Source: Sulfitobacter sp. M05 (GTDB taxonomy: Bacteria; Pseudomonadota; Alphaproteobacteria; Rhodobacterales; Rhodobacteraceae). Taken from it: 64,000 nt of DNA. Of the stretch, positions 56,045 through 64,000 are shown piece after piece. Made by a program: the position numbers and the translations under genes. The first letter of the stretch is position 1. Each line of letters opens with the position of its first letter. The stretch lies in assembly GCF_029285175.1 (NCBI RefSeq), contig NZ_JABEDH010000002.1, forward strand, positions 124,001 to 188,000. Reading direction: 5' to 3'. The notes below the pieces were generated by a model. It worked only from the letters and a program-made list of their open reading frames with translations, did not search any database and was not told where the DNA came from.

Positions 56045-56812
56045 ATGAGGCGGACGGACCTAACCCAACGACGCGACAGCATCATCACGCTATTGTCCCA
56101 GAACGACGCCCTGTCCGCTGCTGAGTTGTCGGGCCGTCTTTCGGTCTCTGTCCAAACTATCCGGGCCGATCTTCGCGAATTGGATGATGCCGCATTGGTG
56201 CTGCGGCGAAATGGCAAGGTCCGCCTGCGCCAGCAAAGCGAAAACATCGGTTACCTGCCCCGCGAAAGCATCGCGCGTCAGGAAAAACAACGGATCGCCC
56301 TCGCTGTTAAAAACCTGATTCCGACGGGCGCGCGGGTCGCCCTTGGCACCGGCACCACGGTCGAGAATTGCGCGCGCCTTCTGGCTTCTCACGAAAACCT
56401 GTTCGTCGCCTCAAACAGCCTTCACGCAGTCTGCGCCCTGCAAAACGCTGCGGGGGTCACAGTCGAAATGGCCGGCGGCGCTGTGCGTATGCGCGACCTC
56501 GACCTAATCGGCGCCGCCGCTCTTGAATTCTTTATGAAATACCGCGTGGACTATGCGGTCTTTAGCTGCGGCGGCCTGTCGCCATCTGGCGCGGTGATGG
56601 ACTATAATTCAGATGAGGTTACCGCCCGCAAGGCCATTTCGAATTGCGCCAAGACAACAATTTTGGTTGTCGACAGCGGCAAGGCGAACCTTGATCTGGC
56701 CTGCCAGCATGTGCACCTGTGGCAGTACGATATTGTCGTAACCAGTGCCGAACTCGCGGCGGATGTTATGCGAAACTGCGCCAAAAATGCCTGCCGGATC
56801 ATTCAGGTCTGA
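56045..56812 (+). CDS. DeoR/GlpR-family transcriptional regulator
   Basis: A 255-residue regulator. The N-terminal winged helix (ELSGRLSVSVQTIRADLRELDDAALVLR) is followed by a DeoRC sensor domain (GTGTTVENCARLL; VFSCGGLSPSGAVMDYNSDE; VVDSGKANL). Most characterised family members bind a sugar phosphate or related phosphorylated metabolite. ATG 56045 follows GAAGGA. It is divergent from the transporter operon across 165 bases containing the palindromes, and so probably controls it. Confidence 0.93.
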   Translation: MRRTDLTQRRDSIITLLSQNDALSAAELSGRLSVSVQTIRADLRELDDAALVLRRNGKVRLRQQSENIGYLPRESIARQEKQRIALAVKNLIPTGARVALGTGTTVENCARLLASHENLFVASNSLHAVCALQNAAGVTVEMAGGAVRMRDLDLIGAAALEFFMKYRVDYAVFSCGGLSPSGAVMDYNSDEVTARKAISNCAKTTILVVDSGKANLDLACQHVHLWQYDIVVTSAELAADVMRNCAKNACRIIQV

Positions 56813-56849
56813 CAGAGACCAGCCAAACCATACACAACCCGCACACAAT

Positions 56850-59800
56850 TCAGCCGCGCACGCACATCCGCAGTCCCTTGGCGATCCAGCCGCGTGTTTC
56901 AGCCGGATCAATCACCGCGTCTATTTCATGGGTCGACGCAACACTCATTGCCCCGCCACGTTCATAAAGCCCTGAAACCAAACGATTGTACAAGGTTTCG
57001 CGGACCACCGGATCGGTTTCCGCTTCCAGCTCCTTGCGATATCCAAGCTGCACAGCCCCCTCCAGTCCCATCGGTCCGAATTCTCCTGTCGGCCATGCAA
57101 TCGCAAACGCCGGTTCGCCCAGACTGCCCGCCGCCATCGCTTGCGCCCCGATGCCATAGGCCTTGCGCAGACAGACAAAGAACATCGGGGCCGTCAGGTT
57201 TGCCCCTGCCGAAATCAGATCACAAGCGGCAGCAACCGCGCCCTGTTCCTCGCTTTCGGGCCCCACCATGAACCCCGGTGTGTCACAGAGCGACAAAACC
57301 GGCAGATCGAACTTTGCACAAAGGGTCAGAAAACGCGCGCCCTTGGCCGAGGCCGCCGCATCCAAAGCACCGCCAAGATGCTGGGGGTTGTTTGACATCA
57401 CCCCCATGGGGCACCCCTCTATGCGCAAAAACCCGGTGATCATGCCCAACGCATGATGTCCACCCAGTTCCATAAAGCTGTCGACATCCCCTAAGGCTTC
57501 GATCACCGGTCGAATGCAATATGCCTTCTTGCGGTTCTCCGGAACCACATGGCGCAAAAGCCGCTGGTCGGATGCTTCCCAGGCCGCACTATCACCTTGG
57601 AAATATGACAAGACCTTTCGCGTTGCGCTGATGGCCTCATCGTCATCCTGTGCCAGAACATCGACCAGCCCGTTCTTGGCATGCATCAAGGCCGGTCCGA
57701 TGTCCTTGGGATGATAGCTGCCGATGCCACCCGCTTCGATCATCGCGGGACCGGCCAGACCGATCCAGCTGTTACGCGTCGCAATGCGGATATCACCCGC
57801 GCCGAAAATCGCCGCGTTCCCAGCAAAACAAAACCCCGAATTCACGGTAATTTTGGGGCCCCAACCGCGCAACCGCGCAAATTCCGCAAATGTCGTCACC
57901 TTAAGCCCCGACTGCACGGTCTGCGCGAAATCGTCATCGTTTGGGCGCCCGCCACCACCTTCCGTAAAGAAAATAGATGCCAACCCCTGCGCGCGGGCGA
58001 CTTCCAACATCCTGTCGGTCTTGAGATGGCCAAAGAACCCCTGCGTTCCCGCCATCACCGTCGAATCATATGCCAAAAGGGCGACCTGCGAACGTGTCTC
58101 GGGGAAATGGCCAGCATTCACCGAACCGACACCGGTAACGATCCCGTCAGCGGGTGAGGCATCAATCAGCGCCTCCAGCCCCAGTTTGCGGCGCTGTCCG
58201 GCCAGCACAAGCTGACCGTATTCGTGGAAATCCCCGCCCACACACAGGGCGTCGATGATCTCGCGGGTTGTGCGTTGATCCCTGTCGCGACGGCGCGCCA
58301 CGGCCTTGGGCCGGTTTTCATCCAGCGTCCGCGCCACCCGCGCGCGCAGCGCCATAAGGTCATCGCGGATATGATCCGGATCAGGCAACGCCTCCTCAGT
58401 CGAGATCTCGGCCAGCCTATCATCCGGCGTAAAGGTCAAAACCGGCGCGCCCAAAGCAACGGTATCCCCAGCACCAACAAAAATATCTGTCACTACTCCG
58501 CCAGCTTCGGCAAACATTGTATGCTGCATCTTCATGGCCTCGACCACGGCAATGGCCTGTCCTTTCGCGATGCAAGCCCCAACCTCGACATGCATTTCTC
58601 GGATCATGGCCTGCATCGGTGCGCGCAGTGCTTCGGTGCCAGCGGGCAAATCCATTGCACTGCCAGCATCCTCGGCCTGCACATTGAAGAACCGTTCCCG
58701 CCCGGTTTTGGCTTTCAGCAGGTCGGTGATCTGTGTGTCCAGCGTACGCACATCAACCCGCCAATCTGCGACAACCGGCAAGCACAAAAGCCCACGTAAA
58801 AAGTTGATGTTGGTTTCGACACCGGCAATCTGGAATTCCGACAGCGCCCGCTCCGCTTTGGCAAACAACCGGCCCAGATCGCCGGATTTTTCATGCACCA
58901 CCAGCTTGGCCAGCATCGGATCAAAATTCGGGTTTGTGCTGTAGCCGGGATAGGCATAACCGTCGATCCGCACCCCCGGACCACTGGGCGGTGCATAGCC
59001 CGTCAACCGCCCTCCCGTAGGGGTAAAGCTGGTATCGCTCTCCAGCCGCTCGGTGTTGATACGGGTCTGCAAACCATACCCGACAGGGACCGGCGGCGGA
59101 CCCTGTAATCCAACATCAGCAAGCCGCGCACCCGAAGCAATCGCCAGCTGGATTTCCACCAGATCAAGACCGGTGATTTCTTCGGTAATGGTATGTTCGA
59201 CCTGAATGCGCGGATTGGCCTCGATGAAATGGAACGCACCACTGGCCTCAAGCAGGAACTCTACTGTACCAAGGCCACGATACTGGCAGGCGCGCCCGAT
59301 GGCGATTGCCGCATCCAGCAGACCGGCACGAGACACATCAGGCAAAAACGGTGCCGGCGCCAGTTCGATCACCTTTTGATGGCGGCGCTGCATCGAGCAA
59401 TCACGTTCCCACAGGTGGGTCACATCACTGCCATCCCCGACAATCTGCACCTCGATATGGCGCGCGCCCTCAAGAAGCTGCTCGGCATAGAGGGCCCCGT
59501 CACCAAAGGCGGTTTCCGCTTCGGTTGTGGCTTGAGAGAATGCCGCCTCAATCTCGGCCCGCTGGCGGACAACACGCATGCCCCGCCCGCCACCGCCGTT
59601 AACCGCCTTGATCATCAACGGGGTGCCTTTTTGGGCGTCAAAATACGCCACAGCATCTGATACCGACGCAAATGGATCGGAACCGCGCAGCACCGGAACA
59701 CCCGCTCGTTCCGCCAGCGCCCGCGCAGAAACCTTGTCGCCCTGCATCCGCAGCGTCCCGGCCTCAGGCCCAACGAATACCAGCCCCGCGTCAGCGCAGG

Positions 59801-60077
59801 CCTGCGCAAAATCTGCCCTCTCGCTCAGGAAACCGTATCCAGGATGCACCGCGTTGCAGCCGCTTTCCAACGCTATCGCAATCAGCGCGGTGGCATCCAA
59901 GTATCCCGCAACCCCGCCCAGAGGCAGCATGCGCACCTCGTCGGCGTGTTTTATATGCAAGGAAGTTGCGTCATCGACGGTGTGGACCGCAACAGTCTTG
60001 ATCCCCATCCCCGCAGCACTGCGCGCGATACGTATCGCAATCTCGCCACGGTTGGCGATCAACAGTTTCCCGATCAT
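56850..60077 (-). CDS. single-chain biotin-dependent acyl-CoA carboxylase (LCC-like)
   Basis: A 1075-residue protein uniting all activities of a biotin carboxylase complex. Biotin carboxylase is at residues 1-~450 (MIGKLLIANRGEIAIR; ATP-grasp GGGGRGMRVV). A linker leads to the biotinyl domain with the carrier Lys in EAMKMQHT near 515. Carboxyltransferase N and C domains run from ~600 to 1075. The size and order resemble the homohexameric long-chain acyl-CoA carboxylase (LCC) described in Mycobacterium. Substrate unknown. Start ATG 60077 follows GGGAGGG. The divergent TetR gene is likely its regulator. Confidence 0.9.
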   Translation of the reverse strand: MIGKLLIANRGEIAIRIARSAAGMGIKTVAVHTVDDATSLHIKHADEVRMLPLGGVAGYLDATALIAIALESGCNAVHPGYGFLSERADFAQACADAGLVFVGPEAGTLRMQGDKVSARALAERAGVPVLRGSDPFASVSDAVAYFDAQKGTPLMIKAVNGGGGRGMRVVRQRAEIEAAFSQATTEAETAFGDGALYAEQLLEGARHIEVQIVGDGSDVTHLWERDCSMQRRHQKVIELAPAPFLPDVSRAGLLDAAIAIGRACQYRGLGTVEFLLEASGAFHFIEANPRIQVEHTITEEITGLDLVEIQLAIASGARLADVGLQGPPPVPVGYGLQTRINTERLESDTSFTPTGGRLTGYAPPSGPGVRIDGYAYPGYSTNPNFDPMLAKLVVHEKSGDLGRLFAKAERALSEFQIAGVETNINFLRGLLCLPVVADWRVDVRTLDTQITDLLKAKTGRERFFNVQAEDAGSAMDLPAGTEALRAPMQAMIREMHVEVGACIAKGQAIAVVEAMKMQHTMFAEAGGVVTDIFVGAGDTVALGAPVLTFTPDDRLAEISTEEALPDPDHIRDDLMALRARVARTLDENRPKAVARRRDRDQRTTREIIDALCVGGDFHEYGQLVLAGQRRKLGLEALIDASPADGIVTGVGSVNAGHFPETRSQVALLAYDSTVMAGTQGFFGHLKTDRMLEVARAQGLASIFFTEGGGGRPNDDDFAQTVQSGLKVTTFAEFARLRGWGPKITVNSGFCFAGNAAIFGAGDIRIATRNSWIGLAGPAMIEAGGIGSYHPKDIGPALMHAKNGLVDVLAQDDDEAISATRKVLSYFQGDSAAWEASDQRLLRHVVPENRKKAYCIRPVIEALGDVDSFMELGGHHALGMITGFLRIEGCPMGVMSNNPQHLGGALDAAASAKGARFLTLCAKFDLPVLSLCDTPGFMVGPESEEQGAVAAACDLISAGANLTAPMFFVCLRKAYGIGAQAMAAGSLGEPAFAIAWPTGEFGPMGLEGAVQLGYRKELEAETDPVVRETLYNRLVSGLYERGGAMSVASTHEIDAVIDPAETRGWIAKGLRMCVRG

Positions 60078-60140
60078 CGGTAGCCCTCCCAAGCATCCCG
60101 TTTCCCGTTTGATGCCTAAAGTGGTGACCAAACGACGGTC

Positions 60141-60159
60141 TGGTAACCGACGGTTACCA
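60141..60159. promoter_or_regulatory. TetR-type operator between the carboxylase and its regulator
   Basis: TGGTAACC-GAC-GGTTACCA is a perfect palindrome with 8-base arms, 64 bases upstream of the carboxylase start and 95 bases before the TetR start. A further half-site-like TGGTGACC lies at 60122-60129. Confidence 0.75.
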
Positions 60160-60253
60160 AATTATCCTGACGCTACCGTTCTCGCATTCCATTCGTCAAC
60201 GCCACATTTTTGACACTATTGACTGAAATTTACACGCGTCCGATAGTCAGAGG

Positions 60254-60865
60254 ATGGAAGATGTCTCTGGTTTCCCGACCAAATCACAGCTGCGCGACCT
60301 CAAACGCCGCGAAATCATCCGCTGTGCCGCGGCCCGATTTGGCAGCCAAGGTTTCGAAAACGTCCCGCTTGATGCAATCGCAAGCGACATTGGCGTGACC
60401 AAAGCCGCACTCTACAATTACGTCGCAAGCAAGAACGACCTGCTCATGCAGTGTTATGAAGTCGGAATGGACCGCTTGGTTGCTGCCGTCGAGGCCGCAA
60501 CAGCCCCTGAAGGTACTGCCGCCCAAAAGCTGGATGCCGGGCTTCAGGCCTATATCGTTACCATGACGCAGCCCGACATGCAGTTCCTATGGATCTATAC
60601 CCGCCCGATGATCATGGCAGGGAAACAGCGTATCATTCGGGCTGTCCGCGACCGGCTTGATACCATCATGCGGGACTTGCTTGCCAACGGCGTGAAGGAC
60701 GGTTCCTTGCGGGCCGACCTTGACCCCAAACTGTCAAGTCTGGTGATACTGGGTGCCGTGAACTGGGTGGGCATCTGGTACAACCCAAACGGCCCGCAAA
60801 AACCCGAGGATATTGCCCGCGAAATCGCGCGTGAAACTCTCTATGGTTATCTCAATAACACCTGA
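60254..60865 (+). CDS. TetR/AcrR-family transcriptional regulator
   Basis: A 203-residue TetR protein. The DNA-binding domain (KRREIIRCAAARFGSQGFENVPLDAIASDIGVTKAALYNYVASKNDLL) fits the fatty-acid-metabolism-type regulators. The C-terminal ligand domain is not assignable. Its divergence from the acyl-CoA carboxylase gene, with the palindrome between, suggests an acyl-CoA-responsive repressor. Confidence 0.9.
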   Translation: MEDVSGFPTKSQLRDLKRREIIRCAAARFGSQGFENVPLDAIASDIGVTKAALYNYVASKNDLLMQCYEVGMDRLVAAVEAATAPEGTAAQKLDAGLQAYIVTMTQPDMQFLWIYTRPMIMAGKQRIIRAVRDRLDTIMRDLLANGVKDGSLRADLDPKLSSLVILGAVNWVGIWYNPNGPQKPEDIAREIARETLYGYLNNT

Positions 60866-61344
60866 AAACAGATGGTTAATCTATTTCTCCCGACCTTAAA
60901 ATAGAATCCCCAATACCCTGTCACGCTGCGCGCTCTCAGGGCATCGGGGGTACGAAATGCTTCAGCTTACAAGCCGGACGCTTAAACATCTCTGTGGCAG
61001 CGGGAGGACCAACCGTCAGAACCTACCATCGCTGCGGTGTCTGGCAGTTGCGTCTCCGCCAAAACGATGTCCGTTCGCCGCGCACTATGCGATGATCTGC
61101 TGCGTGCGGGACACAACCGCCTAGAGCCCCCGCAGAAAGCCCTTGCACGTACGGTGTCACATTTAATGCCTTGCTATAGCCCCGATGTGACACCGTGCCG
61201 ATATCAGTCAGACGAGATACTCCATCCAGATCTCATCTCAAAGGATGGCGACCGCGACGCAGGAAGGCGGTAAAGAGCCCATTTGCCACCTTTCGGCAAA
61301 GTAGCGCATGTAGAGTCTGTTGATAAATCGGTTTCCGACATGCG
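60866..61344. other. 479-base gap with a hairpin, no gene seen
   Basis: A 78-codon frame at 61037-61273 has no recognisable similarity and no ribosome site, so I do not call it. The region contains a 12-bp inverted repeat (61151-61196), and near 61314 the phrase GAGTCTGTTGATAA, which resembles the outer ends of some insertion sequences but has no partner. Composition is mixed. It may be remnant DNA between two regulatory islands. Confidence 0.45.
61151..61196. repeat. 12-bp inverted repeat
   Basis: ACGGTGTCACAT (61151-61162) is the exact reverse complement of ATGTGACACCGT (61185-61196), with 22 bases between. It has the look of a dimer binding site or RNA hairpin. No T-run follows. Confidence 0.6.
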
Positions 61345-62376
61345 TTATTGAATTGCCGGAAAATAATCGGCAGGCGAAATACGGATGTGGTCGAAACTCC
61401 TATCGGTATGGGTCAGCAACGCGATATCTGGCCCAAAAATCCGACCCTCGAAGATAGATGGATTGACAGAAACAGCCTGTTGGATTGCCAACACACCTTG
61501 TTGCACAGGATCGTCGAAAGATGCCGCGACAACCTGGCCATTTTGTAAGCCACGCAGGACAGAGTGATTCACATAGGTCGACAGCAGCAGCGGCTGGGTC
61601 AGGTAGGTTTGCGTATTGAACAGACCGAATGCGGCCTCGATCGCAGGAGCATCACCAATTAGGTAGTCAACGTTCGGGTGACGCGCGAGGGCCGTTTCGA
61701 CAAGGTCCAACTGCGCCCGAAGGCCGGTATCGGCTCGGAAAACCTCTAAAATCTTGACTGAACTTGCCCTGAGGCCGTCGCGCAACCCCGTTTCGAGCGG
61801 CCCGGTCCAGCCTGCTTCGGCGGGGCCGGTCAGAAAAACGACGGTTTTTGGCGGTGTCTCTGCCGGATGCAAAAGACTCAGGTGCTGGCCCAGGAGATAT
61901 CCCATGCCTCTCCAACTGACGCCGATGCGGCCGCTTAAGGTCGGAGCGTATAATTCATTGACCAACCCGAAAACAGGTACAGTCTGCTCCACCTGTGCAA
62001 TAGCAGTCAATAGGCTTGGATGATCGGACGTGACTGCCCCTATGAGGATCGCGTCGGCACCCCGTTCTACACAAGTATTGATCTGGTCAATCTGCGTAAC
62101 TCTGGCGCTGTAGCCCCCCGCTTCGAAGAACAAAAGTTCTACGCTCTGACGCGCGGCTTCTTGTTCCAAACCAAAGCTGACGCTGAGCCAATATTCATCT
62201 TTGAAGTGCGGGACCAGCACGCAAAAAAGCGGCCTTGTTCCGGCAGAAGCAGCCGTAAGCAAGAGCGAAAGAGCTACTCCGAATCCGATGATTGTACCCA
62301 CAAAGACCACCCCGTAGTGTCGGATTATGAGACGAACAAACTTTGACACGCGGTTGATCCAGATCCTAAGCACCAT
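61345..62376 (-). CDS. TorT-like periplasmic sensor-binding protein
   Basis: A periplasmic-binding-protein-fold receptor similar to TorT, which binds trimethylamine N-oxide and signals through TorS. The segment LVPHFKDEYWLSVSFGLEQEAAR resembles TorT, and YLTQPLLLSTYVNHSVLRGLQNGQVVAASFDDPV fits its C-terminal lobe. The N-terminal hydrophobic run (VVFVGTIIGFGVALSLLLTAASA) is a signal or anchor. The start is uncertain: ATG 62376, GTG 62349 and GTG 62310 are possible, and the first two overlap the divergent kinase start. The ligand could be another N-oxide or sugar-like solute. Confidence 0.8.
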   Translation of the reverse strand: MVLRIWINRVSKFVRLIIRHYGVVFVGTIIGFGVALSLLLTAASAGTRPLFCVLVPHFKDEYWLSVSFGLEQEAARQSVELLFFEAGGYSARVTQIDQINTCVERGADAILIGAVTSDHPSLLTAIAQVEQTVPVFGLVNELYAPTLSGRIGVSWRGMGYLLGQHLSLLHPAETPPKTVVFLTGPAEAGWTGPLETGLRDGLRASSVKILEVFRADTGLRAQLDLVETALARHPNVDYLIGDAPAIEAAFGLFNTQTYLTQPLLLSTYVNHSVLRGLQNGQVVAASFDDPVQQGVLAIQQAVSVNPSIFEGRIFGPDIALLTHTDRSFDHIRISPADYFPAIQ

Positions 62377-64000
62377 GGCGGCTTTGGCTATTATGGTGGG
62401 TATCGCTGCTATTGGCGTCAACCAATATCTGGTTCGCACACAGGACGCGCTTATTCAAACCAACATGCCTGCAATCACGCTGGCCAGCAAGATTGGCGCG
62501 TCAGCCGAGGTGATGAGTTCGTTGGCTTCAGCCTTTGCGCAGGCCGATACACGCGAAGATCTTGAACAAGTCGCAGCAGTGCTTGGACGGACAGTCATGA
62601 GTATTGAGGACGGGACGCGGACGCTTGAGGAAATGGGTCCGCCTGCCACTGGTGCCGCCCCATACCTGCAAGCGCGGGAAATTGTTGGCCGAATGACCAC
62701 AAACGCACTTGAAAACCTGACTCTTGAGGAAAGTATTCGCGCCGAGGTTCACAACCTCACGCGGGATGGCGCACGGTTGGATGCTCTGATTGAAGCGGAG
62801 ACCGATCTGGCCCGTCTCAGGATCACGGCTGGCATCGCCGATCTGTATCTAAGTCCTGACGCGGATCCACGCTCTGCGCTGGATGCCTTAGCTGATCGGC
62901 ATTTTTTTGCATTCGAACGTCTGACAGAATTAGCGCGTTTGATCGACGCTGTACGGTTGCAGTTTCAACAGGTGCCTACAATTGCATCGCTGCAAGAGGT
63001 TGAAATAGCGCGTTCCGAGTTATCAAAGCGCTTGTCTTTGGCGCTGCGTCGCGTTGCTTTTCTGCCGTCACCTCTGGCTGCAAAGGAAGCCACTTCGCTT
63101 TTAAACCATCAACAAAGGGCCTTGGACGCGGGAGGTTTGATCAATCTGCAACGTGATAGGATTGCGCTGCAGGCGTCTATCACGCAAGATCGTGTGCTGC
63201 TGCAAGGTGTTATCGCAGCCCTGTCAGAACGAGCAAGGCACGCGCGTGATGTGGTCCGAGCCGAAGGGCTGGCGCAAATTGCAGCCGCCAAGCAGAAATC
63301 AACCTTCCTGCTCTTTGCGCTATTGGTGGTGGTCGCAAGCGCGGTGGTCATTGGTGCCGTTCTATGGCTCTATGCCCGCAGGCAATTGGTCGCGCGGCTG
63401 GGAAACATCTCGCGGCGTATCGTTGCTGTCGCTCGCGGAGAATACGGCACCCCTATCTTAATCAGTGGCCATGACGAAATCGGACGCATGGAAAAGGCGC
63501 TTAACATTTTGCGACGCCGTGCCCGCGACGCCACCCGGCTGCGCGACAGTCTGGAAGACGCCGTGATCGCGCGGACAGGTGATGTAGTGCGTGAAATGCA
63601 CACTTCAGACACGGCTCGCGCTGAAGCAGAATCTGCCAATCGCAGCAAGACCGAGTTTCTTGCGCGCATGAGCCATGAAATCCGCACCCCACTGAACGGC
63701 ATCATCGGTATGCTTGACCTGCTGGAGGTCGACGAGCCGGACCCGGACCGCAAGCGGCGAACCCTTACAGCCTTGAATTCTGCCCATGAGTTGCTTGACA
63801 TCACAAACGATATCCTCAATTTCGCGAGCGCTGAGAACAGGTCGAACCGTAGTAATCCCGTGCATTTCCGGTTGCGCGAACTTGTCGGGCAAATGGGTTT
63901 TCATTTGCAGTCTCTGGCGACCCCCAAGGGGCTAGAGGCCATCATTGACCTGTCCGAGCCCGCGCCGTTGGCCCTGTTGGGTGATGTGGTGAAAATCCGT
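62327..64000 (+). CDS. TorS-like sensor histidine kinase, cut by the window end
   Basis: The first 558 residues of a membrane sensor kinase, open at the right edge. TM1 (~10-36) and TM2 (~325-348) bracket a ~290-residue helical periplasmic domain like that of TorS. A HAMP linker (~349-401) and a dimerisation helix follow, with the phospho-acceptor H450 in [12 protein letters not shown]. The ATP-binding and any receiver/Hpt domains lie beyond the window. It is divergent from the torT-like gene, so the two should form a receptor-kinase pair. The start at ATG 62327 has no clear ribosome site. Confidence 0.85.
   Translation, partial: MRRTNFDTRLIQILSTMAALAIMVGIAAIGVNQYLVRTQDALIQTNMPAITLASKIGASAEVMSSLASAFAQADTREDLEQVAAVLGRTVMSIEDGTRTLEEMGPPATGAAPYLQAREIVGRMTTNALENLTLEESIRAEVHNLTRDGARLDALIEAETDLARLRITAGIADLYLSPDADPRSALDALADRHFFAFERLTELARLIDAVRLQFQQVPTIASLQEVEIARSELSKRLSLALRRVAFLPSPLAAKEATSLLNHQQRALDAGGLINLQRDRIALQASITQDRVLLQGVIAALSERARHARDVVRAEGLAQIAAAKQKSTFLLFALLVVVASAVVIGAVLWLYARRQLVARLGNISRRIVAVARGEYGTPILISGHDEIGRMEKALNILRRRARDATRLRDSLEDAVIARTGDVVREMHTSDTARAEAESANRSKTEFLARMSHEIRTPLNGIIGMLDLLEVDEPDPDRKRRTLTALNSAHELLDITNDILNFASAENRSNRSNPVHFRLRELVGQMGFHLQSLATPKGLEAIIDLSEPAPLALLGDVVKIR

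Noticed and set aside
61037-61273. 78-codon frame in the gap before the torT-like gene
   Set aside because: It contains a strong inverted repeat, lacks a ribosome site and does not look like a protein family.

Overview
The window reads as a chromosomal segment of a marine Roseobacter-group alphaproteobacterium (Rhodobacterales). The basis is gene content and order, recognised from memory and not by database search: an mreBCD-mrdA-rodA block, a membrane-tethered MoeB/ThiF protein next to dut and coaBC, a type-II RpoH, DUF1467, a one-chain acyl-CoA carboxylase, and a DUF1501/DUF1800 pair. The DNA is G+C-rich, except for a visibly A+T-richer first ~450 bases. I see no rRNA, tRNA, CRISPR array, prophage or intact insertion sequence. 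Almost everything is densely packed core genome, with many ATGA-type start/stop overlaps.

Layout. 1-738: no supportable gene, but a striking hairpin, a repeat copy and phased short repeats. 739-5527: an iron-sulfur photolyase/CryB with a short-chain dehydrogenase, then leuA behind a leucine-rich leader peptide and attenuator-like RNA, then a VOC-fold protein. 5698-12263: the cell-shape operon (mreB, mreC, mreD, PBP2, rodA) and a GhrA-type reductase. 12289-18044 (minus): Dcp-type peptidase, MoeB-like protein, dut, coaBC and RpoH-II. 18139-21601 (plus): cobU, a histidine phosphatase, a glutathione transferase and YifB/ComM. 21567-24786 (minus): alpha/beta hydrolase, gshB, YraN and rsmI. 24873-35072: LpoA-like lipoprotein, glnD, murJ, a rhomboid fold lacking its catalytic residues, trpS, an HDAC-family amidohydrolase, a nitroreductase and a CysZ/EI24 membrane protein. 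35005-42022: DUF1467, methylmalonyl-CoA epimerase, an unusual response regulator, a GNAT acetyltransferase, DUF1501, a frameshifted DUF1800 gene and aspS.

The accessory part begins at 42.2 kb. It holds an RTX/DUF4214 protein probably secreted by a type I system; a NemR-type electrophile-sensing module (nemR, ohr-like, curA-like) with two matching palindromic operators; and an HlyD adaptor with two ABC-2 permeases but no ATPase beside them. At 50.1-56.8 kb lies a tightly overlapping six-gene unit: binding protein, fused permease, ATPase, metallo-beta-lactamase-fold hydrolase, histidine phosphatase and HAD phosphatase. A divergent DeoR-family repressor faces it, with a 16-bp perfect palindrome between them. 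This is the best candidate for an undescribed system: uptake of a probably phosphorylated solute coupled to its own hydrolases. After it come a single-chain biotin-dependent acyl-CoA carboxylase with a divergent TetR regulator and palindromic operator, and then a TorT-like periplasmic protein divergent from a TorS-like hybrid sensor kinase that runs off the window end.

Two features break the ordinary picture. The DUF1800 gene carries a one-base frameshift near 39215. A dispersed repeat with the core AGCGTCCCGCCTTTAA occurs three times (near 513, 12262 and 37362).
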